Positions 45,369-54,309 of a stretch of 64,000 nt of DNA are shown here, one piece after another. A program made the translations under genes and the position numbers. Source of the stretch: Malania oleifera (lineage: Eukaryota; Streptophyta; Magnoliopsida; Santalales; Ximeniaceae); assembly GCF_029873635.1 (NCBI RefSeq), contig NC_080418.1, positions 10,678,062-10,742,061 of the forward strand. The letters are read 5' to 3'. The notes under the pieces are model-generated. The model was not told the origin of the DNA. It did not search any database and worked only from the letters and a program-made list of their open reading frames with translations. Numbering within the stretch: position 1 is the first letter of the stretch; each line of letters opens with the position of its first letter.

Positions 45369-45773
45369 CAAAAACCAATGTTGTTATTATTATTATTTTG
45401 AAAGGTATCAAAAACCAATACTAATTATTTTATGAAAAGTGAAGCATCACCCAAAAATCAACCAAGTGGGAAGTTGGTGGGCCAGAGAGATGTGTGTCGT
45501 TGCTCCCTTGCCATTGGAAGTGGTCCAGACATCCTCGTCCTCCGCGCCAACTTCATCCGCTCTTACTTTCTCTTTATGTATATATAACCCCCCATGCATG
45601 CATGTACATATTGATGCTTAATTGATCTGAGGTGTTTGTCTGTATATTTTTTTATATACGTACGCAGGTGGGAAGTTGAAGGAAACAGTGACGAGGTACA
45701 GTACGGCCCTTTTCCAGTTCCCAAACAAGGCCTACCAATCAAGGTCTTCCCCATATCACCCATCAGGAACTGA
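37409..45773 (+). CDS. CYP707A: Abscisic acid 8'-hydroxylase, cytochrome P450 CYP707A (CYP707A4-like), eight exons
   Basis: Exons, all with GT-AG introns: 37409-37668, 37761-38082, 38189-38341, 38459-38698, 38780-38869, 38993-39178, 44960-45078 and 45668-45773. The joined frame is 1476 bases, 491 residues plus stop, near the family's 460-490. An N-terminal membrane anchor (residues about 10-48) includes a run of seven Phe. RLPPGSMGWPYIGET follows (proline-rich hinge, family signature). The I-helix is AAHDTTAS (297-304), the K-helix ETLR (359-362) and the PERF-like box FDPSRF (411-416). The heme loop is PFGKGVHSCPG (427-437) with Cys435 as thiolate ligand. CYP707A enzymes oxidise ABA at C-8' in the endoplasmic reticulum, the committed step of ABA catabolism to phaseic acid. 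The ILIFLHHL and WEVEG end suggests the A4 clade (inference). Intron 6 is 5781 bp because it holds copia element F; copia element D ends 236 bp upstream of the ATG. No stop or lost key residue is seen; expression is unknown. Confidence 0.93.
38091..38119 (+). repeat. (GT)n microsatellite in CYP707A intron 2
   Basis: About thirteen GT units lie just after the donor site of intron 2. Confidence 0.95.
39277..39673 (-). mobile_element. 3' LTR of element F
   Basis: The plus strand runs from TGATAGGTGGAGG to ATATTCAACA; the minus strand starts TGTTGAATATTAAAC after the polypurine tract TTTAAGGGGGGA. It contains a tandem duplication of 'acactYaattacacac' (about 39334-39385) absent from the other LTR. 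Confidence 0.9.
39674..42615 (-). pseudogene. pol of element F: integrase, RT and RNase H (broken)
   Basis: On the minus strand: GAG-pre-integrase-type sequence near 42613-42332; integrase end MNGVAERKNRTILNMARSML, SFWVKVVLCAIYLLNRC and MSHLRVFGSIAYAKIL (41851-41579); RT region with the catalytic LYVDDLIFID near 40645-40615; MTHFLGIEVVQSMKGIFIFQ, SLVGSLRYLTCTRPNILYGV and ILRYVKGT (40535-40134); then RNase H remnants to about 39690. Several frameshifts and stops separate these. In family members it copies and integrates the element. Confidence 0.85.
42780..43810 (-). pseudogene. gag of element F (broken)
   Basis: On the minus strand the pieces are PKLTKEKYNNWCIQM near 43760, IEDGYKEAPSKEAEASMSD (43660-43610), KRIRLRTLRGEFESLQMKSF (43460-43395), MVVSNQLRRNGENFIDMRI and ILRSLDPKFDYIAIMMEEM (43360-43240), VEKFVGSLQAHEQK, and a degenerate zinc-knuckle region near 42860-42840. 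This is the TNT1-type Gag. Frames change at least three times. Confidence 0.8.
44132..44142 (-). other. Primer-binding site of element F
   Basis: On the minus strand: TGGTATCAGAG, one base after the LTR end. Confidence 0.85.
44144..44497 (-). mobile_element. 5' LTR of element F
   Basis: The plus strand runs from TAATGGGTGGAGG to ATATTCAACA, followed by ATACA. The LTR's terminal CA on the minus strand has changed to TA. Confidence 0.9.
45081..45115 (+). repeat. (CT)n microsatellite in CYP707A intron 7
   Basis: About seventeen CT units start two bases after the intron 7 donor. Confidence 0.95.
45307..45367 (+). repeat. (AT)n microsatellite in CYP707A intron 7
   Basis: An unbroken run of about thirty AT units. 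Confidence 0.95.
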
Positions 45774-46255
45774 GTATTGAGGAGGAGGCCAGGGTAGCCC
45801 ATGAAGCTAGATCTGCATCCTTCTGCATGCATGCATGGCATGCTGCCATGCACCTATTGACCCATCACCATATCTTCCATCATCACAAGTAACGACTGCC
45901 CCATATAACATTTAAAATTATTCACACAAATAAAATCCAAACATTGTTAATGTTGCCTTCGTGGGTGGTTTAGGCAACAAACCAATCGAGCCTTTTCTGT
46001 TAGGGTTTAACTTTTGAAGATAACAACTTTTTAATTAAATTCTGAGATAATATCTTATTATTTAAATAAAAAAAACAAGGGGATATGTTTATTTATCCTT
46101 ATTAATTAGTCGAATATTTGAAGGGTCTCGATACCATCTTTTTAAGGAAAAAAAAAATCCAATCATTATTTTACCATGTTTGAATATTAACACATCTAAT
46201 GATTAATTCTGCTTGTTTCTTATTTGTTAAATATTGATATACATTCTTGGCCCAC
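45774..46255. other. CYP707A 3' UTR and downstream flank
   Basis: A candidate polyadenylation signal AATAAA occurs at 45929-45934, about 155 bp after the stop. The rest is AT-rich with no gene seen. Confidence 0.4.
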
Positions 46256-46506
46256 AACCTAATAGCTTAAATTTTTAGGTAAATTGATAATCTAACATGG
46301 TATCAAAGCCGATTTCAAGAAATCCTGACTTCTAATCTAGTTACCCGCATTTATTCTATAGTATTTAAAAAAAATTAATATGTTCCCTATAATGGATGTT
46401 ATTTATCGTGTGTTTATCTCTCTACGTGCTATCAAGCTGCAGCTACGGAAGCTGAAATATTAAATGTTAGATTACCACTTTGCCTAAAAACTTAATCTAT
46501 TAGAGT
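46256..46506. repeat. Inverted pair of short copia-LTR ends with a primer-site remnant
   Basis: 46256-46297 ends 'tgataatctaaca' and is followed by TGGTATCAAAGCC, a degraded initiator-Met primer site. 46465-46506 is its reverse complement with about nine changes ('tgttagattaccactttgcc'). Together they look like LTR ends of a small non-autonomous element brought into inverted orientation. Confidence 0.55.
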
Positions 46507-46647
46507 CTGGGTAATAATGTATATCAAACTTTAACATTACTAATTAGTATTTCTCCTAATTAACTAATTAATGAATGTTGCCCCCGCACTTGCATGATAT
46601 ATGGATTATTTTCTAAGAAGAAAGATGGTTAATTGAACGGGTTGTGA

Positions 46648-46668
46648 ATGCATGCATGCATGCATGAG
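46648..46668. promoter_or_regulatory. Run of RY-type CATGCATG motifs
   Basis: Four overlapping GCATGCAT repeats. RY elements (CATGCA) are known sites for B3-domain seed regulators; activity here is not shown. Confidence 0.35.
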
Positions 46669-46829
46669 TTGTGAATTATTGCGTTTGATTTTTATTATTA
46701 TTTTTAAATATTTTGTGAATTAAAAAAATAAGAAAAGAGGACAAAAAAATGACGAAAAAAGAAAATCTAGGGGTGCTAATTTGGGATAAAATGTGAGAGG
46801 TTTGGGATGGAGGGATGGGTGTGGCCATG

Positions 46830-46924
46830 CACGTGGATATCAGGTGCACGTGGCAGCATAGAGCTGTGCACGCTAGGTTGCCACGTTGGTCCATGTCACA
46901 TCACACGTTCAACAAGCCACGTGG
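46830..46924. promoter_or_regulatory. Cluster of ABRE/G-box-like ACGT motifs
   Basis: CACGTGG (46830), CACGTGGC (46847), CCACGTTGG (46881) and the palindromic GCCACGTGG (46916) fall within 95 bp, followed by GATGCATGCATG at 46928. ACGT-core elements of this kind bind ABF/AREB bZIP factors in ABA responses. No gene start is visible nearby, so the target is unknown; CYP707A ends 1.06 kb upstream. Confidence 0.45.
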
Positions 46925-46939
46925 TGGGATGCATGCATG

Positions 46940-48431
46940 AGGACGAACAGCCTGACGATTTACTTGCACAGGAGATTGGCAGGGAGAAGAACTCTAGTAA
47001 ATGTAATAGCTTCAATCTATTTGTACCTTTTTTTACTCTAATAAATTCCAACAACTCTTGAAAGGAAAAATTGTGAATGATTTTTTTTAACAAGTTTAGA
47101 TTGTATAACCGAAAATTAAAATGTATCTTTGGCATCTCATAATCCTTTTCACCTCTCTCGAGAATCATAGCCGAAATCTCTAATATAAATTTTAACTATT
47201 TTTTTTCTTATAATATCTGAATTAAATTTTCTAGGTCACACAGCCAAATGACCATATTATACATCCATTCACACATTTAACTTTACACGTTTTGTGCAGA
47301 TTAAAACTTACCCGACAAGGAATTTTATTATCTTGACCACTAGACAAAATATATATATATTAGATATACAGATCATGAAATTTTAGCGCACTCACATCTT
47401 ATGAGCATCGCATGCATTTGCCAGCAACTGTCTTTAATATCCATATTTAAGTTACGACATTAAAGAAACTCCAAATGAGTTTTCACATAAAGGCACAACT
47501 AGGCTAGTAATCGCGGCATACTTAACCAAATTGAATCAAAGTTTGGGTATATGAGCCACGCTCAATTAAAAATTCTAAAACTCATCTCAAATTCAATTGC
47601 TTATTATCTTTTAAGCGTGAAATTTTCAGACATAAATCAAGTTTAGAGTGTGTCTCGAACTCAAACATATGAAAATTATGTTTCCTCATAAATAAGTTGT
47701 CTGAACTCCAACCTATAGTGCTTTAATCTCAAACCGAGCTTTTATGAGTTAAACTTGAGCCCTTTAGGGAGCAACTCAATCCATTTGCAGCCCAAAGTTA
47801 AAACGCAGTAGTTTGATTTGACCCAAACTCCTAGCAAAGAGTTAATGCCAACACTACGATTACCATCCAAATCATATTCACCTTGGCATACAAATCTCTT
47901 TGCAGTGGCTCGAATTAACATCAACAATTCTATTACAAGTGAGCTTCGTTGCACCATTCAGTAAACGCAGGTGTGGCAGCTTCCCACGCCAGAAGCATTC
48001 TGCCCAATCTCCCCACCCTTGATATGCGGATAAGGCATTATCCAACCAAATCCTTGTATAGTTATTTAAGGATAAGGCTTCAATATATGCAGCTAAAACG
48101 AGGGCAAGGTGTCAGGCAAGAGACGTGGAAAGTCTCATCCTCGCCGTATATGACACTACCACCTAGTAAGAGTCAGCTCAGCAACCCATCAAAATAAAAA
48201 ATCAACTGAGAAGAGTCTCTGCCCAAAATGCCAGTTGCATACTTCAATATATCTTATCCGAAATCATGGTGTTAAAACAGGATTCAAATAAACTAACCAT
48301 ATCAAAAATGGCACAAGGAACTTATGGGAAACAAGCCCAAGTTTTTTTCTGCCTCCACAAGGACAGGCATTTTATGAAAAGTTCAAAAAAGCATTTCAAG
48401 GACCAAACAAGCAGGCCCCAGTGGGAGGCAC
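46940..48431. other. Low-repeat non-coding DNA
   Basis: No supported coding region, RNA gene or transposon signature. Short open frames on both strands lack codon bias or recognisable motifs. Confidence 0.4.
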
Positions 48432-48567
48432 GGGCTATTAGCTCAGTGGTAAAGCGTGCTCTGATAATTGCGTCCTTTGCCTGGGGACAACAATTTCCCC
48501 ACGCAGCAGCGTGCCTGATAATTGCGTCCTTTGCCTGGGGACAACAGTTTCCCCACGCAGCAAAAAC
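48432..48567 (+). repeat. Plastid tRNA-Ile(GAU) 5'-half-like segment with a 54-bp tandem duplication
   Basis: GGGCTATTAGCTCAGTGGTA (48432) followed by an anticodon-stem part CTGATAATTGCGTC matches exon 1 and the first intron bases of plastid trnI-GAU. The unit with CTGATAATTGCGTCCTTTGC and 'ggggacaacaRtttccccac' is repeated at 48461 and 48515. No 3' half, B box or cloverleaf is present, so it is not a functional tRNA gene. It may be a plastid-DNA insertion or a SINE head. Confidence 0.6.
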
Positions 48568-49430
48568 TTAAACCCAATCATCTGGATCTTAGTTCGTGCA
48601 TCCTTTTCACCATTTAGCTTTATAAAGTCGTACACATCAATGAGAATGCATCAAAAAGTTAAAACTTCAGTAAAAGATATTTGGAAAATAGCACAAATGC
48701 AAGCTTGAGTGACATCTATCATCCAACCCACACCACAGAAACATGCACATAAGAGACTGAAAGACAAGAAAGAACGAATAAAGAAAAACTCCCCAAAGCA
48801 ACAGACTGGGCGCAAAATAAAATACCATTAGTGGACTAATCCATGTTGTCCTCAAACCACATGAAATAGGCAAACAGAGGTAGGGCAGGAGATTTTGTTT
48901 GATGGCACTCGGACAAATCTCATATTGCACCTACACGATTGAGCTACATTTTTTCCTTCTTTTTTAAACTAAGAATTGTATTAGATGAAATCAAGAGAAA
49001 AGAATACACAGCAAAATAGGAAAATAAAACAAGGAGAACAAGAAATCTTCCTTCCACAAAAAAGGATAACCAGCTACAAGATCACGGAACAAAAAACAAT
49101 TCAATGAAGCAGAGCCAACCAATCCTGGTGTAATTCTTCCAGAGACGCATAAGAAAGAATTCACTTGCCAACAACCACAGCTGACACAAGATAAACTGCT
49201 CTACTCTAAAGCAAATTGACAAAGCCTCTTACCTTGTCCTTGAAGCGTGTAATGCAAATATTGGGTGTCCATGCCTCTATGCAAATATGTTGTGAAATTT
49301 CAATAAACTGATGTATTTCAAATCTGACGAGTGAACCTTAGGAATGTCAGTCATATGTGAACCTCCACACAAAGGGTCCAGTAAAGAAAAATAATTAAGT
49401 TCTAATTTTAAAATTTAAAAATCGCTCAAC
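48568..49430. other. Non-coding DNA
   Basis: No gene, RNA or clear repeat seen. Confidence 0.4.
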
Positions 49431-49532
49431 AAGGTAAGGCCACGTACTATAGACCTATTGTGGTCCGCCCCTTCTCCGGACCCCGCATACGCGGAAGCTT
49501 TGTGCACTGGGCTGCCCTTTTTTTTTTTATAG
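49431..49532 (+). mobile_element. Au-type SINE, 5'-truncated
   Basis: The sequence from AACAAGGTAAGGCCACG through GTGGTCCGCCCCTTCTCC, GGACCCCGCATACGCGG and TTTGTGCACTGGGCTGCCC, ending in a T run, is the conserved 3' region of plant Au SINEs. The tRNA-related head is not recognisable upstream. Confidence 0.8.
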
Positions 49533-50796
49533 GAATCTTTATTGAAAAAAAAATTTACAAGTTTGGGATATTCCGACTAATTAGAGTTAATATAGCCACC
49601 AATCCTCAAAGAGGCCAAGTGATAAAACCTTAGAATAGATCATGACATCTAACTTGTTTAATTTGAAAGATAGGAACTTAATTAACTTATCCCACATGGC
49701 GGACCTCTGCCCCTAGCTAATGAAAATCAAGTATTAAGAACCACAATTATAGGCCACTACCTCTTATTAACATACACCAAAGTGATAAGGAATCCTGATG
49801 GACTATGACCTCTCAAAATATACAAGTTAATTATAAAAACCTATATAATAATCATCTCAAACACAATCTGTGGATAATAAGAATCCTAATCTAATGTGGA
49901 GTCATCCTCTAATGATTTTTTAGGAAAAAGTAAGGAAAGAAACTTAAATTTGACTTCAATAGTTGGAAATGCATCCTAAAAGGAGTCTAGGATTTGGAAA
50001 TTAAGTTGAAAAAAAAAAATCAATTGACCTTGAATGCCATTGAAACCCCAAGTTGCCATTTCAGTATTCTTCTTAGCAAACTGGTATCTTTAATCCTTTT
50101 CAAAGAAAGCAAATCAAGCACTTAAACATAAACTAAAGATAATCCAATCAAAACATAAAATAAGTCCCATCAATATCATCAACAAGCAATCAGATAGATT
50201 GAGCATGCAAATCTACTTAAACAATAAACAAAGCACCTTTACATACATTAAGCACATGTTCCATTATTGGATCATGGTTCAATGCCTAAACCTATGAGAA
50301 AGACTTTTGAGTTACAGCGAACCATGGGGATAATGATGATAAAAAATAAACAAATTTTGTACCTTATTTCAAGGCCTATGTCATGTCTATTTTTGGAGGG
50401 CTTAAGTTTAGCGAACTGTTGGATATTCATGATATTCCAAAATATCAACAAAAATATTAATCTAAGACGCACAAAAACGTTATAGCCATAGGTCTGCGAT
50501 TGAAATGAAACCCAAGGTGCCTACCTGTCCCCTTGTTGAATGGGAAATCAACCCCACAGCAGTTCAAAATCCTCTATAGCCCCAAAAGCATGAAAAATAG
50601 ATATTACACATTAGTAAAAGATCATGGTTTCACCATCAATATCATGCAATAATATATCAGCAACCGACTATCATGCAATTAATCAATTCTAGAACAGAGA
50701 AAACAATGTCCAAATCATAATGAACAGCACAGTAAACTTTTCACATGCTTTTACCAATAGGCCATTCAAAGCAAAACCCAAACACCCATAATCATA
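49533..50796. other. Non-coding DNA
   Basis: AT-rich, no supported gene. If the minus-strand promoter at 51120 is real, this would be its intron or downstream region. Confidence 0.35.
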
Positions 50797-51135
50797 CCTT
50801 CTTCTTGGAGGAGTAGTCTTCAAAGATCCTAAAGCTTATACGAAGATCTAAATTAAGAGAATAGTTTGAATGAAAACCCTAGGCTTTGAGAGAAGTTCAA
50901 TATTCATAGCTATGATTCCAATAAAATCCAGTTATCAATATTCTTGCACTCTGTTCAACAGGCCTGGTGAAGAGGGGCCCAGTGGGGCTATTGGGAAAGG
51001 CCCCGCTTACTTCGTGCCCCCTCTTCGTTTGAGGCTGATGAAGAAATTTCCAGATTAAGCCACCACAAAGTAACACTCTCCCTCCATCCCCTTTTTTCCC
51101 CTCAGTACCCTAGAGTCTTATTTATAAGCAAACAT
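50797..51135 (-). promoter_or_regulatory. Candidate minus-strand promoter and 5' UTR exon
   Basis: On the minus strand a TATA-like GCTTATAAATAAG lies at about 51118-51130, a telo-box CTAGGGTTTTC at 50874-50884 (typical of housekeeping 5' UTRs), and a consensus donor AAG|GTATGA at 50797. Only a nine-codon open frame is present between them, and I cannot identify coding exons downstream. Confidence 0.3.
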
Positions 51136-51589
51136 GAGCTCTGGGCTTCGGTTTTTCCTTAGAGGCCAAGGAAGCCACACAAAGGTCGAGAAGTGTCAAA
51201 AGATAAGTTAAGGGTTGAAATAAGGTGTCTTAAAATGATCAGCACATCTATGGAGAGAAAACATGGGAAAAGGAAGGAGAAAAAATTTATTAAAAAAAAA
51301 AGAGGGAAAACTATGCGCGAAGGGGCATATCAAATCTGTGAGCAAGACAATTCTCATGCCCTTGGCACAAGAAACGTGGATCCGTTACATGTCCCTTTTT
51401 CCTCGTTTTTTGACCTCATTTTGGGTTGTATGAAAGTTGGAAAACAAAAATGGGTTTGGGGGCTTGAAAACGCATAGATTGCACATGGGCTTTAAGACAT
51501 GAGTAGAAGAAGCTGGTCAAAATTGGACGTCTACAACATGTAAGATCACCATTGGAATAGTCAGTTACCATTTCCTAAAACAGAAGACC

Positions 51590-54300
51590 AATCTCAACAA
51601 GTTCAATGGGAAAGGAAACTTCATATAGTGGCAAAAGCAATAACCAATTTGTTTGGTTCAACAAAGGGTTTACAAGGTGCTAACAAGAGAGATACTAAAG
51701 AAAATGGATGAAGATCAATTGAATGAAACTAGAACAATATGCCTGCAGTACTATCCGATCTTGTTTGGTAGACAAGATGGAAGAGAAAACTACCATGGGT
51801 ATATGGACGAAATTAGAGAGCATGCATACATCAAAGAGCAATACCAACTCTTGAAGAAGTTGTCTTTATTGTTTTGTATAAATGAGGGTGAAAATCTAAA
51901 TCAAGAATATGATAATTTAATCATACTCTCAGCAATTTGCTCAAAGTGGATATGAGTATTGAAGACGAAGATAAAGTGTTAATGTTATTATCTTCTCTTC
52001 CCACCTCATTTGACAACTTGGTTACGACACTCCCATATGTGAAGTCCCCTAAGCTATGAAGAGGTTTCTGATTTCTTAGGTCAAACAAAACCAAAAGGAG
52101 ACTCAACAAGGAGGACAATGAACCGAAGGGCTCGGTTGCCAAGGCCCAACATAGGAAAGGGAGATCCAAGGATAAGGGTAAGCCAAGGGGCAAATCAAAA
52201 CATAAATAAAGGGCTTGAATGCTTCAAGTGCAAACATAAGGAGCACTATAAGTGGGATTATCCTCTTTGGAAGAAAGAGGAAGACAAGAAAAACCAACCA
52301 TCGAGTTCCGCAAATGTGGTGATAAATAAGCTCAAATGATGAAGAACTTTTGTTGGCTGCTTTAGTAACAATTCTTTTCAAAATATTTGGATTATGGATT
52401 TCAATATTGGTCATGGGTTGAGAATGAGAATTGAACTCTATGAGATCCAATCTCTCATTGTTCCTCAATAGTTCAATGGTAGTGCGGTCGGCCATTAACT
52501 AACCAAGAATGGTTTGAGGGAGTGTGATAGTAGGTCAGTTGTTCTTACTTCTTAAGGATGATCATCCCTGTCCTATAATGGGTGTTGTTACAGTAAAAGT
52601 TAGAATGTTAAATGTCAGTCAAAACATTAAAAAATGTTAGACATGTTCCAAAGTTGAAGAAGAGCATGCTTTCTCTAAGTTACCTAGAAAAGACCGCATA
52701 AATTTTTAACTTCAGGTAGTGGGTTTCTAAAGGTGTCAAAGGGTTCTATGATTATTATGAAGGCTAAACAAGTTGATAATAAACATTAGAGCTGTGGGTA
52801 GTGCAGCAACCGCTTTGCTACATACTAATACAGTTGACACCATAGCATATGCACCTCAAACATATGAGTGAATGAGGTATAATAGAACTCCAAAAGAGGA
52901 AATTGCTAAAACGGTTGAAGGAGTGTAGAGTTCACTTCTGCAAGTATTGTGTTTTTCCAAACAATGCAAGGTGAAATTCAAGTTTTCCGATGAGTAGTCG
53001 CATTCTAGCCTATGTTCACACTCTTTAGGGGCCTGCGCGGCTACTAGCCCCAAATGGAGCCCAATACTTCATTAGCATCATTGACGATTTTTTTAGGAAG
53101 CTTTGGGTTCATTTCATGAAAAAAAAAAGTCACAGGTTCTGCAAATTCAAATAATGGGAATCAAAGGTCAAGAAATAAACAAGAAATTCAGTGAAGTGTC
53201 TCAATTTAGACAATGGGCTCAAGTATGAGTCAAATGAGTTTTCCCAAGTCTTTCGGAATTGTCACACTTTACAATTCCTTTTAGACTCCACAACAAAATG
53301 GGATAGTTGAAAGGATGATCATAACCATGCTTGAGAAAGCTAAGCATGAGACTAAATGCAAGATTGCCTGAGAATTTTTGGGCAAATGTAGCCAACTCAA
53401 ACTATTACATTAGTAACATATTACCTTTTTACAAAGCTAGTAAAGTGGTCGAAAAAGTTTGGACAAGTCAGGAGGTTGGCAACTCTACATTAAGGATCTT
53501 CAGTTGCCCAACATACGCTCACATTCCTTTTGAGTTTCAATCCAAGTTAGCCCCTAAATCCAAAATGTGCATTTTCTAGCTATAAAAAATAGGTTAGAGG
53601 GTTCAAGTTATGGGATCTAGACAAAAATAAGGTGTTGATGAGCAGAGAAGTGGTTTTTGATAAGGCGTCAAGCACAAAGAAGATGAACAAAGCAACAAAG
53701 TTTAAGTGCAGGTAAAGTTTGGTAGACAATAATACTAGCAACCAAATATGCCTTCAATTAAGTAGCATAATCAACAACAATTAGATGAGCATAGTGTTGC
53801 TACATACAGACCATACGCATTACTTGAGCACTACAAAGATATGGTTTTGAGGATATGGTTTCCTTTGCCTTAGTAGCAATGGAGATCCTTTGGCTTAGTA
53901 GCAATGGAGATCCATACTCCTTCCATGATGTAGTTTTAGGCTTAGAAAGAAATAAGTTGATAGAAACAATAGTGGAAACAGTATACTCTTTACAAAAAAA
54001 TTAGACTTGGGAGCTGGTTGAGCTTCCTAAGGAAAGGAAAGCAATGGAGTGCAAATGAGTATTCAGGAAAAAAGATGAAGTTGAGAGAAACCGTATATGA
54101 TTCAAGACCATATTAGTGCAAAGTGGTACTCTCAAAGGAAAGGGAAAGACTAAGATCAGATAATCTCTTCAGTTGTTTGACATACCTTCATTCAGGTTTT
54201 AGTGGTCATGGTAGCTCAGTTTAATCTATAGTTAGAGCAATTGAATGTCAAGACACCACTTCAAGGTGACTGATAGATTGCCAAATCAAATTAGGATAAC
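51590..54300 (+). pseudogene. Element G: decayed Ty1/copia gag-pol
   Basis: Gag: NKFNGKGNF at 51599, VQQRVYKVLTREILKKMDED (51653), then a zinc-knuckle CFKCKHKEHYKWDYP (52220-52265, last Cys changed to Tyr). Integrase: PNGAQYFISIIDDFFRKLWV (53050-53110), QQNGIVERMIITMLEKA (53290-53340), MRLNARLPENFWANVANSNY (53345-53405), TLRIFSCPTYAHIPFEF. RT start: WELVELPKERKAMECK with a TGA where Trp is expected, then VFRKKDEVERN (54010-54090). LTRs are not recognisable. Numerous stops and frameshifts make it a fossil. Confidence 0.78.
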
Positions 54301-54309
54301 TACGAGGAG

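Noticed and set aside
48432-48505. A functional tRNA gene
   Set aside because: Only the 5' half resembles tRNA-Ile; there is no TPsiC arm or acceptor partner, so no cloverleaf can form.
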